From NCBI GenBank assembly GCA_964542435.1, contig CAZIVE010000013.1, positions 1 to 42,748 of the forward strand: DNA of 42,748 nt, written 5' to 3'. Below, piece after piece: positions 1 to 9,382 of this stretch; position 1 is the stretch's first letter; each line of letters starts with the position of its first letter. This DNA comes from CAZIVE01 sp964542435. Lineage in GTDB: Bacteria > Bacteroidota > Bacteroidia > Bacteroidales > Tannerellaceae. The translations under genes and the position numbers were made by a program. A model generated the notes under the pieces. The model was not told where the DNA came from and made no database searches. It saw only the letters and a list, made by a program, of their open reading frames with translations.

Positions 1-80
1 TCCTGCGCCATGCGGTCTTATGCCAAGGGCAATGGTTGTTTTGTTGTGGCAAAAGGATTGGGATTTTGCTGGACTGTCTG

Positions 81-827
81 TCAGCTTTTTTTCTTCAGAT
101 ATTCGTTGAAGGCATCTTTGTAGACGTCGGAGACGTGGACCACTTCATCGCCGATGTACACGCAGTTGTTGCGGTCGATGGATTTGATCTTGTCCAGGGC
201 GATGATGAACGAGCGGTGGACGCGCATGAAGCGGGAGGCGGGGAGAAGCTCTTCCACGGCTTTCATCGTCATCAAGGCTGTGAGAGGACGTTTGCCGTCG
301 GTGAAGAAAAACCGGGTGTAATCTTTCAGTCCGCTTACGTAGAGGATTGTGGAGACATCCACGCGGACCAGCTGGGAATCGCTCTTGACGAATACGAACG
401 GATTCTCGTCGTCCGTCTTGGTCTCCGGAGAGGAAGCCGGCGTGATCCGTCCGAACCATTTCAGGGCTTTGGTCGTCGCTTCGAGGAACTTCTTGTAGCT
501 GACCGGTTTCAGGAGGAAGTCGAGTGCGCTGACTTCATAGCTCTCGAAGGCATATTGCTTGAACGCCGTGGTGAAGATGATGCGCGTCTCTTCGGGAACC
601 ATGCGCGACAGTTCCATGCCGTCGAGGTCGGGCATCTGGATATCGAGAAAGAGAAGGTTCACGGGATGCGCCTGCACTTCCTGCAAGGCTGCCACGGAAT
701 TGTCGAACGATGCACTGAGTTCCAGATAGGGCGTGCGTTGAACAAAGTTCTCGAGCAGTTTGATGGCGAGCGGTTCGTCGTCCACAATCATGCAGGTCAG
801 TCGGTTGGTGATCTGATTCTCTTCCAT
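81..827 (-). CDS. LytTR-family response regulator
   Basis: Cytoplasmic DNA-binding response regulator, 248 residues. The N-terminal receiver domain (about 10-130) has the acidic pair D16-D17, the phospho-acceptor D62 in the motif LLFLDIQMPD, and the conserved lysine in LLKPVS. The C-terminal half (about 148-245) is a LytTR domain, recognisable from RVHRSFIIALDKI. I chose the ATG at 827 (MEENQ) rather than an in-frame ATG 45 bases upstream, because the upstream one lies inside the kinase gene and 827 gives the usual RR length. The gene follows the LytS-type kinase by 4 bp, so the pair is almost certainly cotranscribed and cognate. The target is not known. The outer-membrane protein gene immediately upstream is the obvious candidate, but that is inference from position. 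Downstream (1-80) I see no gene. Confidence 0.93.
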   Translation of the reverse strand: MEENQITNRLTCMIVDDEPLAIKLLENFVQRTPYLELSASFDNSVAALQEVQAHPVNLLFLDIQMPDLDGMELSRMVPEETRIIFTTAFKQYAFESYEVSALDFLLKPVSYKKFLEATTKALKWFGRITPASSPETKTDDENPFVFVKSDSQLVRVDVSTILYVSGLKDYTRFFFTDGKRPLTALMTMKAVEELLPASRFMRVHRSFIIALDKIKSIDRNNCVYIGDEVVHVSDVYKDAFNEYLKKKS

Positions 828-831
828 AGCT

Positions 832-1878
832 TTATTGATGTAAGATGAGTTGTGCGAAATAGGTCTCGCCACGAAGTTCGGTGGTCAGTTCGTATTTCCC
901 GGGATAAACCAGCTCGAGACGCCTGCGGAGATTCTCCAGTCCGATGCCTGAACCGCTGTGGTTGTTGGCATTCTTGGGGAAGTTGCTGTTCTCGATGGTG
1001 AAGACGAGCGCGCCGTTCTCCTCGTTGAGACGGATGTGTATGAATGAATCGTGGCTGTTGCTCAGTCCGTGCTTGAAGGCATTCTCGATGAGCGAGATGT
1101 AGAGCAGCGGAAGGATCTCCGGATTACCGGCGGGACAATTCAGGTCCACCTGTACATCGGTACGATCAGGACAGCGCAATTGCATCAGCCGGATGTAGTT
1201 CTTCATGAAGTCGATCTCTCCGCAGAGCGGCACCATCTTTTGATTGGAATCGTAGAGCGCATAGCGGAGCAGGTCGCTCAGCTGGCTGATGCTTTCCTGT
1301 GCTTCGTCGGGATCGATCTGCACGAGACTGGAGATGTTGTTGAGCGTGTTGAACAGGAAGTGCGGGTTCAGCTGGTTCTTGAGCCAGGTCAGTTCGGCTT
1401 CGCTCTTCTTCTGTTCCTCCTCTTTCTGTCTGAGCTTGATATCATTCCAGTAGGATGACATTCTCACGCCCACGGCAGCTCCGACACTCAGCACCAGCGA
1501 GAACAACGTTGACATGACGATGGTAAGAATGGCACCGGCGATGACCGAGGTATTTCCTTTTGCAATGCTGATAGCTCCCGTCATGATGACATAGCACCAT
1601 TCGGAGTAAAATAGGATGCAGACGATGTTGGCAAGGTAAAACGCCAGAATCTTGCGCTTGTAGAGCGTCCTCGGGACGACGATATAGTAATTGTAAAAGA
1701 AGGCCAATGCCGAAGGAATCGTGAAATGGGCCGTTGTCAGAGTTACCATCCATGCTTCATGGACGTTCATGCGCAGCAGAAAGACGATGAAGAAGGGAAG
1801 AATGAACACGAATGCCCAGACGTAGAATACGACAAACTTCGTCCATCGTGGTTTCTGTGGTGTTTTGATCTCTTCCAT
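832..1878 (-). CDS. LytS/YehU-type sensor histidine kinase
   Basis: Inner-membrane sensor kinase, 348 residues. Several hydrophobic segments (about 14-36, 45-65, 78-100 and 112-138) form an N-terminal membrane domain without a large periplasmic sensor. A short charged coiled linker (about 148-165) leads to the His_kinase domain (PF06580 type) with the phospho-acceptor H173 in QLNPHFLFNTLN. The ATPase part follows: an N-box around ISLIENAFKHG and a glycine-rich segment GSGIGLENLRRRL near 312-325. The usual partner of this family is a LytTR regulator, and one follows 4 bp downstream. The gene sits 67 bp downstream of the outer-membrane protein gene, separated by a strong hairpin (1901-1928), so it may be read from the same promoter at lower level. 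The stimulus is unknown. Confidence 0.93.
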   Translation of the reverse strand: MEEIKTPQKPRWTKFVVFYVWAFVFILPFFIVFLLRMNVHEAWMVTLTTAHFTIPSALAFFYNYYIVVPRTLYKRKILAFYLANIVCILFYSEWCYVIMTGAISIAKGNTSVIAGAILTIVMSTLFSLVLSVGAAVGVRMSSYWNDIKLRQKEEEQKKSEAELTWLKNQLNPHFLFNTLNNISSLVQIDPDEAQESISQLSDLLRYALYDSNQKMVPLCGEIDFMKNYIRLMQLRCPDRTDVQVDLNCPAGNPEILPLLYISLIENAFKHGLSNSHDSFIHIRLNEENGALVFTIENSNFPKNANNHSGSGIGLENLRRRLELVYPGKYELTTELRGETYFAQLILHQ

Positions 1879-1900
1879 CTTCAGCTTGTTTTAATGACAA

Positions 1901-1928
1901 CGTAGGGCAGAGAAAGTTCTGCCCTACG
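1901..1928 (-). other. intercistronic hairpin between outer-membrane protein and kinase genes
   Basis: Perfect 11-bp inverted repeat (1901-1911 with 1918-1928) around a 6-base loop, stem CGTAGGGCAGA. On the minus strand only a short, weak T-rich stretch follows, so it is a poor intrinsic terminator. It is better read as a partial terminator or mRNA 3'-end stabiliser that would make the upstream outer-membrane protein transcript more abundant than the kinase/regulator part. Confidence 0.6.
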
Positions 1929-1945
1929 AAGATACATACATTTCA

Positions 1946-4426
1946 TTAATTATTGATCACTGTACCGATTTGTTCGTTCTGCGACTGCTTGTTGATAAGG
2001 TCATCGTTGTTGATGGTCTTCTGGCTCTTCTTCACCTTAGCCTGCTTGCCGCCGAAGGTGTAGCTGATGGAGATCGTGGCCATGCGGATCGGAACGCTGG
2101 TCTTGGTCATGCTCTCGAAATCTTTGCCGTGTGAATAGACGTTCATCTTGAGGTCGCCGCAGATCATGTTGACGGTAGCGAGGTTGACGCTGAGCTTGTC
2201 TTTCAGGAAGGTCTTCGACAAGGAGAAGATATCCATCGTGTAGCCGCTGTTCCAGCCCTGCAGGTTCTGCGTCTTCGTGCCGGTCATCAGGTTGGCGGAG
2301 AGTCGGATTGCCCAAGGCAGCGTCTGCTGGAAACCGAGGAACAGCGAGTTGCTCCATCCGTGGTTGCTCATGTCGAGTTCGTTGCTGTGGACATCGATGT
2401 ACGAGACGCTTTCGTTGGCGTAGATGCGGGTGTTCTTGCCGGCATTCCAGTTGATGAAGGCGGAGAGTCCGCTGTTCTGACGTTTCACGATGTTGCCGTA
2501 GGTTGAATTGAGGATGTTGTCCTTGTAGAAGCTGTATCCTTCGATGCCGTTGCTGCAGAAGCTGTAACGCAGGTTGAGGTTCACGATCCATTTGGCATTG
2601 AAGAGGTTGTAAACGAGGCCGAAGTTGTTGGCCTGTTCGCTCTTCAGATTCGTGTTACCGTAGGAGATCGTCGTCGGATCCTGCGTGTTGACGTAGGGAT
2701 TCAGATAGGTGATGCCCGGACGGCTGATACGCATGTTGTAGGTCAAGCCGATGTTCTGACTCTGGCTGAGCGTGTAGGAAAGCGAAGCCGACGGAACGAG
2801 GTTGCCGTAGTTGGAGGTGAAGTCTTCGCCTTTTCCACGGAGGTATTTCACATCCTGAAACGTATATTCGTAACGCAGACCGGCTTTGAATCCATATTTC
2901 ATCTTGTTGTAGGCATATTCGGAGTAGGCAGCCACGATGTTGTTGTTGTGGCGGTAGTTCATGCTGTTGACATCGTCGAACACATAATTGCCCTGGCTGT
3001 CGGTGTAATACTTCGAGTTGGAATGGTTGTTACGGAAGATGTATTTGGCTCCGGCGTCGAAGGTCTGTCCGGCAGCGAGAGGCATGGAATAGTCGAACTG
3101 GAACGTATGCTCGATAGTGTTGCTGTGTTCGTTGAGCCAACGGTTGGTAAGGTTCAGCGTGCTGGTTCCATCGGATTCGAATTCACTGTAGGTGTCGTTC
3201 TTGCCGGGCGTCGATGAGAGACGGTAGGAGGCGGTGAAGAGACGGCCTTTGTGATGGGCAAATGAATGTTGGAAGTCGAGACTTCCGTTGATGTTGAAGT
3301 TGGACACATCGTTGCTGTTGATGGTCGAGTAGCCGAATCCGGTGCCATAATATCCGCCGCTCATCTTATTGAGCGTCGTAGCGTCGCTCGGAGTGCTCAG
3401 TCCACGGATACCGAAGTTGGCTGTAATGAGGTTGAGCGTGTCCAGATCGTAGCTGGCATCCAGGCTTCCCATGGTGATTCGAGAGTCCGTTGTCAGCTCA
3501 TTGTGCATGTAGGTCAATGCATTGCCGAGACTGGTCGTCTGTGTACGGTTCATGTCGGTCGTGATGTCCTTGATCTTCGTATAGATTTCGTTGCCGTTGG
3601 CAGAGAGCGTCAGTTTGCCTTTCTGCGAAGTGACGTAAGCGCCGTAGCTGTAGCCTTTGGTGTTGCCCATGGCACGCAGCGTGACACTGGTTCCGTCTTC
3701 CGTGATTTTCTTTCCGCTTTGCTGCGCTGTCGTGACGATGTTCAGAACGCCGCCCACGCCTTCCGCATCATAGCGAGCGCCCGGATTGGTGATGACTTCG
3801 ATGGATTTGATCATGGATGCCGGCATCGATTTGAATACGGCGGAAGCATTGCTGCTGATCATCGCATTCGGACGTCCGTCCACATATACCTTGAAGCTGC
3901 TGCTGCCGTTGACCGTGATGTTGTCATTGCCGTCCACCGTCACCATCGGGACTTTGCGAAGCATGTCCATGACAGTGTAGGTCTTGGCGTCGGGATCGTC
4001 TTCAACGCTGTAGTTCAGCTTGTCCACTTCCATCTTGACGAGTGGCTTCTGAGCTACCACTTCCACGCCGCCGAGCATCTTTACGTCATCGGAAATATAA
4101 ATTTTGCCGAGGTCGAGTGTTTTCTCTGTCCCCAGTGTGAAAGGTTTTACGACTGTTCCTTTTCCTACGGAACTGAAGATGGCGATAAATTCACCTTTCC
4201 CGTTCACTTTTTCTTGAAATTCGCCCTGCATTCCTGTTGCAGCCAGAGCTACCGGCGTATTCGGTGCCGATTTCTTGGCAAAACGAATCGTGGCATAAGG
4301 TTCTCCTTCGTTGGTTAATGAATCCAAAAGCACTCCCTTAACTAATGTCTGAGCGCCTGCCGGCAAAGAGATGGCAAGCATCATGGCAAGGATTGTGATC
4401 GTGTTGAATAAGATAGATTTCTTCAT
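1946..4426 (-). CDS. TonB-dependent-type outer-membrane beta-barrel protein
   Basis: Outer-membrane protein of 826 residues. It has a clear Sec signal peptide (MKKS..., hydrophobic core, likely cut after PAGAQ near residue 26). A carboxypeptidase-regulatory-like beta-sandwich follows (about 28-115; GVLLDSLTNEGEPYATIRF). Next is a TonB plug region (about 120-235; VMDMLRKVPMVTVDG, KVYVDGRPNAM, IEVITNPGARYDAEG). A long beta-barrel of the 'outer membrane protein beta-barrel family' (PF14905 type) makes up the rest, with many alternating aromatic strands. This subfamily is distinct from SusC and usually has no SusD partner, and none is present. Substrate unknown. It is transcribed from its own good promoter (4455-4487) and is followed by a two-component system, so it may be sensed or regulated together with it. 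Confidence 0.88.
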   Translation of the reverse strand: MKKSILFNTITILAMMLAISLPAGAQTLVKGVLLDSLTNEGEPYATIRFAKKSAPNTPVALAATGMQGEFQEKVNGKGEFIAIFSSVGKGTVVKPFTLGTEKTLDLGKIYISDDVKMLGGVEVVAQKPLVKMEVDKLNYSVEDDPDAKTYTVMDMLRKVPMVTVDGNDNITVNGSSSFKVYVDGRPNAMISSNASAVFKSMPASMIKSIEVITNPGARYDAEGVGGVLNIVTTAQQSGKKITEDGTSVTLRAMGNTKGYSYGAYVTSQKGKLTLSANGNEIYTKIKDITTDMNRTQTTSLGNALTYMHNELTTDSRITMGSLDASYDLDTLNLITANFGIRGLSTPSDATTLNKMSGGYYGTGFGYSTINSNDVSNFNINGSLDFQHSFAHHKGRLFTASYRLSSTPGKNDTYSEFESDGTSTLNLTNRWLNEHSNTIEHTFQFDYSMPLAAGQTFDAGAKYIFRNNHSNSKYYTDSQGNYVFDDVNSMNYRHNNNIVAAYSEYAYNKMKYGFKAGLRYEYTFQDVKYLRGKGEDFTSNYGNLVPSASLSYTLSQSQNIGLTYNMRISRPGITYLNPYVNTQDPTTISYGNTNLKSEQANNFGLVYNLFNAKWIVNLNLRYSFCSNGIEGYSFYKDNILNSTYGNIVKRQNSGLSAFINWNAGKNTRIYANESVSYIDVHSNELDMSNHGWSNSLFLGFQQTLPWAIRLSANLMTGTKTQNLQGWNSGYTMDIFSLSKTFLKDKLSVNLATVNMICGDLKMNVYSHGKDFESMTKTSVPIRMATISISYTFGGKQAKVKKSQKTINNDDLINKQSQNEQIGTVINN

Positions 4427-4454
4427 GACTAATGTCTATTAATTGTTTACGATG

Positions 4455-4487
4455 CAAAGATAAATGAAACAATAGTCACAAGTCAAG
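4455..4487 (-). promoter_or_regulatory. Bacteroidetes-type promoter for the outer-membrane protein gene
   Basis: On the minus strand, the -7 box TATCTTTG is at 4462-4455 and a -33-like CTTG at 4487-4484, with a 21-base spacer. This matches the Bacteroidetes sigma-factor consensus TTTG-N19-21-TAnnTTTG. The predicted start is near 4448, giving a leader of roughly 20 nt before the ATG at 4426. Confidence 0.7.
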
Positions 4488-4610
4488 AACAAAACGACCA
4501 TCGCCCGACTTCGTCCGACCATTCTGTGGCTTGCTTCGACGAAGAACCGGACTTTATGCCGAAGATTTCTCTTCTCTTCTTGCCGTGCATGCAGAAACAA
4601 ATCTATGGTG

Positions 4611-4661
4611 CACAAACGAAAGCGGGAACAGCGTCCTTTCTTTCGGATCACTGTTCCCGCT
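4611..4661 (-). terminator. terminator of the GH51 gene
   Basis: An 11-bp perfect inverted repeat, AGCGGGAACAG (4621-4631) with CTGTTCCCGCT (4651-4661), has a 19-base loop. On the minus strand it is followed by a T-rich stretch (4620-4611). It lies 20 bp past the stop codon of the arabinofuranosidase gene. Confidence 0.7.
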
Positions 4662-4681
4662 GTGATTTTGGGCCTGTCTGC

Positions 4682-6682
4682 CTATTTCTTGATTCGATAG
4701 ACGGAGAACGAAAGCGGCGGAAGCGTCATGCCGAGCTTGTTGCCATCGGTCGTGATCTCGCTGGTCGAAGGAAGAATCTCATTCGGTTTGTCCAACGTGT
4801 TTTCGAGACTGAGATTGGTCGAGTTCATTCGGATGAGCGTTCCGGCGTGTTTTCCGGAAGCAAGTCCGTCGAGCGTCAGGCTGAGTCGGCGTGCCTGGAT
4901 GTTGACATTGGCAATCTTTACGATGATGTCGCCGGTCGGTTCGTCGAGAGCAGCCGTCGCATAGATTCCCTCTTCGCCTGCAAGCGTCTGTCCGTTCGCT
5001 GTAAGAGGCAGCACGCGCGTGCCTTTGTTCATGCCGTAGAGTTGCTGGACGTAGTAGTTCGGCGTCTTGGCAATGCGGAGATTGTCGAACCAGATCAAGT
5101 CTGGACGCCATTGCCATGCATCGATGCGGGCGAAAAGCGGCGCGTAGGTGCAGAGATTGACGACGTCGGCATTGCGCTCGAAGCCGGTCATGAAGGCAGC
5201 TTCGCAGAGCGCGCTGTAGAAGTTGTTGTGCTGGCCTTCAACATGGCAGGCATATTCGCCGGCAAACACCTTCGGACCTTTACGATCATAGTTGTCGTAA
5301 CGACGGGCATTGCGCAGGAACCATTCGGGAGATTTGTAGAAATGCTCGTCCACGAGGTTCACCTGCAATCTGCGCATTTCCGGCCAGAGATAATCGAATT
5401 CTTCTCCATCGGAATAGGGACCGGCGCCACCGATGATGCGGATGTCGGGATATTTGGCACGGATGGCCTTGACAAACGGCTCGAGACGTTCGATATACAG
5501 TTTGCTCCACTGTTCGTTGCCGACAGAAAGCAGCTTCAGATGGAAAGGATCGGGATGTCCCATGTCCGAACGAAGCTTTCCCCATTTGCTGGTGACCGGT
5601 CCGTTGGCAAATTCGATGAGGTCGAGCGCATCCTGGATGTAGGGCTGCAGATCCTTGACGGCGCAGTTCTCCTTTGTGTCCGGATCGTTCTCGAACTGGC
5701 AGGAAAGTCCGCAGTTCAAGACGGGCAACGGCTCAGCGCCGATCTCCTCAGCGAGGCGGAAGTATTCATAGAATCCCAATCCGTAAGACTGATAGTAATC
5801 GGGGAATTTCTTGTACGGGAAGGTATAGTTCCAGCGGTTGATGTTGGTCGGACGGTTTTCCACCGGACCGACGGTGTTCTTCCATTGATAGCGTGTGGCT
5901 CTGGTCGTTCCTTCCACGATGCATCCGCCGGGGAAACGGAACACGCCGGGATGCAGATCCTTGAGCGCTTGGGCGAGATCCGGGCGAAGTCCGTTGGGAT
6001 CGTTGTTGAAGGTCTTCTGCGGAAACAGCGAGACATGATCCATGTCGATGGTCCCGGGCGTTTCCAGCCAGAGACGAAGGCGCGCTTTGCTGCACGAACC
6101 GTCCGCTGCGATCGAGAGCGTATATTTGGTCCACTTTGCACTGTTCACGCCGATCTTCTCCGTATAAAAGATGTTGTTCCCTTGGTTGATCAGTTCCACG
6201 CGCACCGTGTCGTTCTCGCTTTTACCTTTATTATTAGATGTACGCGCGTAAAAGGAGAGGTCGTATTTCTCACCCTTCACGATGGCAATGCCGCGGAATC
6301 CTTCGTTGTCCAAGCCCGTTCCGGTGATCTGGCCCGTATAAGAGAGACGCGCATAATGCGGATTGCGGGGGAAAGCCGGATCTTTGGTCTGGACCGTAAC
6401 GTTGCCGAAAGAAACCCATCCCGAGAAGGGATTTTCAAACTCGAACGAGCGGTTCTTGATCAGTTCCGCATAGAGTCCGCCGTCCGCTCCGAAGTTGATG
6501 TCTTCGAAGAAGATGCCGTACATAGTCGGCTGGATGACGGCTCCGGGCTTGTCCACAGCGACGGAGAGTTCATTGATTGCAGCTTGTGCATGAAGCGAAT
6601 TCGGTAAGAGCGCCGCGGCGAGCAGAAGCAAAGCAGCTGCCGGCTTGTGCCATTGACGCAGGATAGAGTTGTCGTTTTTCAT
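4682..6682 (-). CDS. alpha-L-arabinofuranosidase, glycoside hydrolase family 51
   Basis: Exported enzyme removing terminal L-arabinofuranosyl residues from arabinan, arabinoxylan or arabinogalactan; 666 residues. The start at 6682 (MKNDNS) gives a signal peptide with a long leucine/alanine core cut after SLHAQA near residue 34. The in-frame ATG at 6829 would place 49 non-signal residues before it and lies upstream of the promoter. A beta-sandwich, carbohydrate-binding-like insert occupies about 85-220 (FENPFSGWVSFGNV ... IDMDHVSLFP). The (beta/alpha)8 barrel follows, with the acid/base E390 in SVGNEQWS and the nucleophile E476 in KVFAGEYA; the C-terminal beta domain begins around 570. It is divergent from galM and shares the locus with the arabinose operon, so arabinose released here would feed araDAB. 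Promoter at 6711-6742. Confidence 0.93.
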   Translation of the reverse strand: MKNDNSILRQWHKPAAALLLLAAALLPNSLHAQAAINELSVAVDKPGAVIQPTMYGIFFEDINFGADGGLYAELIKNRSFEFENPFSGWVSFGNVTVQTKDPAFPRNPHYARLSYTGQITGTGLDNEGFRGIAIVKGEKYDLSFYARTSNNKGKSENDTVRVELINQGNNIFYTEKIGVNSAKWTKYTLSIAADGSCSKARLRLWLETPGTIDMDHVSLFPQKTFNNDPNGLRPDLAQALKDLHPGVFRFPGGCIVEGTTRATRYQWKNTVGPVENRPTNINRWNYTFPYKKFPDYYQSYGLGFYEYFRLAEEIGAEPLPVLNCGLSCQFENDPDTKENCAVKDLQPYIQDALDLIEFANGPVTSKWGKLRSDMGHPDPFHLKLLSVGNEQWSKLYIERLEPFVKAIRAKYPDIRIIGGAGPYSDGEEFDYLWPEMRRLQVNLVDEHFYKSPEWFLRNARRYDNYDRKGPKVFAGEYACHVEGQHNNFYSALCEAAFMTGFERNADVVNLCTYAPLFARIDAWQWRPDLIWFDNLRIAKTPNYYVQQLYGMNKGTRVLPLTANGQTLAGEEGIYATAALDEPTGDIIVKIANVNIQARRLSLTLDGLASGKHAGTLIRMNSTNLSLENTLDKPNEILPSTSEITTDGNKLGMTLPPLSFSVYRIKK

Positions 6683-6710
6683 ATTTCTGTGATTAATTCT
6701 TACATCTCTG

Positions 6711-6742
6711 CAAAAGTAATGAAACACGATTGGAGGAACAAG
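6711..6742 (-). promoter_or_regulatory. Bacteroidetes-type promoter for the GH51 gene
   Basis: Minus strand: -7 box TACTTTTG at 6718-6711 and -33-like CTTG at 6742-6739, with a 20-base spacer. The predicted start is near 6705, about 22 nt before the ATG at 6682, which supports that start over the upstream one. Confidence 0.7.
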
Positions 6743-6923
6743 AAAATCATTGTCGATGATACACTTTATTCCATAAATTGTTATCGTTGGAACGCGTTGA
6801 GAAGTAAAATGTAGTTTTATACAGATCAAAACTTACTATTATGCTCAAAAACATAAATTGAATTGAACACAAATAGGAAGAAGTGAACTAATTTTACGAC
6901 TGATTTTGACAAAACGATAATTC

Positions 6924-7997
6924 ATGGAAAACAACAATACACTATCCGGCTTGAATGAAGGCGACTTTGTCGGTCGGGTTGGCGGTAGAGACACAAGTTT
7001 ATGTGTACTTGCAAACAGTCTTGGAGCAGAAATGGCCATCACGAACTATGGCGCAAAGATCGTTTCTCTCATGGTTCCCGACCGCCAGGGCAAACTTACC
7101 GATGTCGTCACAGGACATCCGAGTTTGGCAGAATATGAACATTCCGAAGAACCTTACTTCGGATCTATCTGCGGCAGATATGCCAATCGAATAGCAAACG
7201 GACAGTTCACGCTTGACGGCGTCACCTATCATCTTCCCATCAACAACGGTCCCAACTGCCTTCACGGAGGTATTCAGGGTTTCAACGCACGCGTATGGGA
7301 TCTGGAGAAGGTCAATTCACATAAGGCACGTCTCCGTTATACGGCAGCAGACGGCGAGGAGGGTTTCCCCGGAGAATTCTCCGTTGAGGTGACCTACGAG
7401 CTGAGCGATCACAACGAGGTGATCATCAGTTATAAGGCCAAAACTACGAAACCAACGGTATTCAACCTTACGAACCATTCCTATTTCAATCTCTCCGGAG
7501 CGGGCGATCCTTCGATCCTCGATCACGTGGTAACCATCAATGCAGACTATTACCTGCCGACCGACGACACGGCCATTCCGTTCGGTGCACCCGAGAAGGT
7601 GGAAGGCACACCGATGGATTTCCGCACACCGCATACGATCGGCGAGAGAATCGAGGAGCCTAACACACAGCTCAAATATGGTCGCGGCTATGATCACACA
7701 TTTATATTGAACAAGACGGACGGCGAACTGTCGTTCTGTGCACGCTGCACCTCTCCGAAGTCCGGCATCACCATGGAATGTCACACGACACAACCGGGCG
7801 TACAGCTCTATACGGGCAACTGGATGACGGGCAACTTCGCGGGAAAGAATGGCAAACATTATCCGATGCGCGCTGCTCTTTGCTTCGAGACACAGCATTT
7901 CCCCGACAGTCCCAACAAGCCTGATTATCCTTCCACGGTGCTTCGTCCCGGCGAGGAGTTCAAGAGCAAGACCATCTATCGTTTTACAGCAGAATGA
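6924..7997 (+). CDS. galM: aldose 1-epimerase (mutarotase)
   Basis: Interconverts alpha and beta anomers of aldoses such as galactose, or arabinose in this setting; cytoplasmic, 357 residues, the normal family length. Family motifs include GRYANRIANGQF, H114 in NCLHGG, H185 in LTNHSYFNLSG (the catalytic histidine pair) and the late acidic motif CFETQHFPDSPN. There is no signal peptide. It is the first gene of an operon with an MFS sugar transporter (39 bp downstream) and galK. Upstream, at 6889-6897, TAATTTTAC resembles a -7 box of the TAnnTTTnC type, about 27 bases before the ATG, but no clear -33 box is seen. In related arabinose clusters an epimerase of this family sits beside the transporter, so a role in arabinose use is also possible. 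Confidence 0.93.
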   Translation: MENNNTLSGLNEGDFVGRVGGRDTSLCVLANSLGAEMAITNYGAKIVSLMVPDRQGKLTDVVTGHPSLAEYEHSEEPYFGSICGRYANRIANGQFTLDGVTYHLPINNGPNCLHGGIQGFNARVWDLEKVNSHKARLRYTAADGEEGFPGEFSVEVTYELSDHNEVIISYKAKTTKPTVFNLTNHSYFNLSGAGDPSILDHVVTINADYYLPTDDTAIPFGAPEKVEGTPMDFRTPHTIGERIEEPNTQLKYGRGYDHTFILNKTDGELSFCARCTSPKSGITMECHTTQPGVQLYTGNWMTGNFAGKNGKHYPMRAALCFETQHFPDSPNKPDYPSTVLRPGEEFKSKTIYRFTAE

Positions 7998-8036
7998 GAA
8001 TAATCGAAATATTTAATAACTAATAAATTCATTACA

Positions 8037-9359
8037 ATGGAACAAACAAAACAAAACGGAAACATCATCGCCATCATCACGATGATTTTCTTATTCGGTA
8101 TGATTGCATTCGTCACGAACCTTGCAGCGCCTATCGGTGTCATCTGGAAACAGCAGCCCGGTATCGAAGGCTCCAATGCATTAGGTATGATGGGTAACAT
8201 GATGAACTTCTTGGCTTATTTGTTTATGGGTATTCCAGCAGGTAAGCTTTTGTTAAAGATCGGCTACAAGAAGACAGCGTTGACGGCTATCGCCATCGGT
8301 TTCTTCGGTGTATTTATCCAGTATCTGTCAGGTATCGTAGGCGTAGGTTCTCAGATCGCAGGACTTCCTACCAATTTCTACGTATATCTGCTCGGTGCAT
8401 TCGTAGCAGGTTTCTCTGTATGTATGCTGAATACGGTTGTTAACCCGATGCTTACGCTCCTTGGTGGTGGCGGTAAGAAAGGTAACCAATACGTACAGAT
8501 CGGTGGTACCTTCAACTCTTTGATGGGTACGCTGACTCCTATGCTCGTTGGTGCTTTGATCGGTTCTGTAACGAAAGACACACAGATCGCCGATGTCAAT
8601 ATGGTACTCTTCATTGCCATGGCAGTATTTATCTGCGCATTCATCATCTTAGGTTTCATTCCGATCGTCGATCCTCAGGAACATACCTCTGTTGTATATG
8701 AAAAGAGTCCTTGGGCTTTCCGCCATTTCGTTCTCGGTGTGATCTCCATCTTCGTATATGTAGGTATCGAGGTTGGTATCCCTGGAACTTTGAACTTCTT
8801 CCTTTCTGATCCTGATCCTACGAAGGGTGCCGGAATGGATCCTTCCACAGCAGCTACGATTGCCGGTTTCGTTGCCGGTACATACTGGTTCCTGATGCTG
8901 ATCGGACGTTTCGTTTCCAGCTTCATCAGTAGCAAAGTATCCAGCAAGGCTCAGCTCGCTTGCACGACAGGCGTTGCCATCCTCTTCATCCTTATCGCTA
9001 TCCTTTCACCGGTTTCGAACACGGTTTCCATGCCGGTATTCACAGGTTCAGGCTTCGGCGTTGCTCAGGTTCCTCTGACAGCCTTGATGCTGGTTCTCTG
9101 CGGTCTCTGCACATCCGTTATGTGGGGCTCCATCTTCAACCTGGCTGTTGAAGGCTTGGGCAAATACACAGCGTTGGCATCCGGAATCTTCATGATGATG
9201 GTTGTCGGTGGCGGTATTCTTCCGTTGCTGCAGAACTTCATCGCTGATAAGGCTGGTTACATGGTATCCTACGTGCTTCCGCTCATCTGCCTCGCTTACC
9301 TCTGCTTCTATGCTCTCGTAGGCAGCAAGAACGTAAACAAAGACATCAAGGTAGATTGA
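8037..9359 (+). CDS. MFS sugar transporter (galactose/glucose or arabinose type)
   Basis: Inner-membrane major facilitator protein of 440 residues with about 12 hydrophobic helices. It resembles the FucP/glucose-galactose:proton symporter branch (start IITMIFLFGMIAFVTNLAAPIG; LGMMGNMMNFLAYLFMGIPAGKLLLKIGYKK; MLNTVVNPMLTLLGGGGKKGNQYVQIGGTFNS). It lies between galM and galK, which makes galactose the most likely substrate. The nearby arabinose genes mean arabinose cannot be excluded from sequence alone. Its codon use is rich in GGT/GTA and similar to highly expressed genes. It is followed by 100 bp with an inverted repeat before galK. Confidence 0.88.
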   Translation: MEQTKQNGNIIAIITMIFLFGMIAFVTNLAAPIGVIWKQQPGIEGSNALGMMGNMMNFLAYLFMGIPAGKLLLKIGYKKTALTAIAIGFFGVFIQYLSGIVGVGSQIAGLPTNFYVYLLGAFVAGFSVCMLNTVVNPMLTLLGGGGKKGNQYVQIGGTFNSLMGTLTPMLVGALIGSVTKDTQIADVNMVLFIAMAVFICAFIILGFIPIVDPQEHTSVVYEKSPWAFRHFVLGVISIFVYVGIEVGIPGTLNFFLSDPDPTKGAGMDPSTAATIAGFVAGTYWFLMLIGRFVSSFISSKVSSKAQLACTTGVAILFILIAILSPVSNTVSMPVFTGSGFGVAQVPLTALMLVLCGLCTSVMWGSIFNLAVEGLGKYTALASGIFMMMVVGGGILPLLQNFIADKAGYMVSYVLPLICLAYLCFYALVGSKNVNKDIKVD

Positions 9360-9382
9360 TACCAGCAGACAATTGATTAAGG

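Noticed and set aside
4439..4651. 70-codon minus-strand ORF upstream of the outer-membrane protein gene
   Set aside because: It spans the GH51 terminator and the promoter of the next gene and shows no protein-like features.
4526..6607. Open frame of 693 codons on the plus strand opposite the GH51 gene
   Set aside because: It is antisense to a gene with clear catalytic motifs. It has no family motifs, no plausible start region and a composition typical of a reverse-strand shadow.
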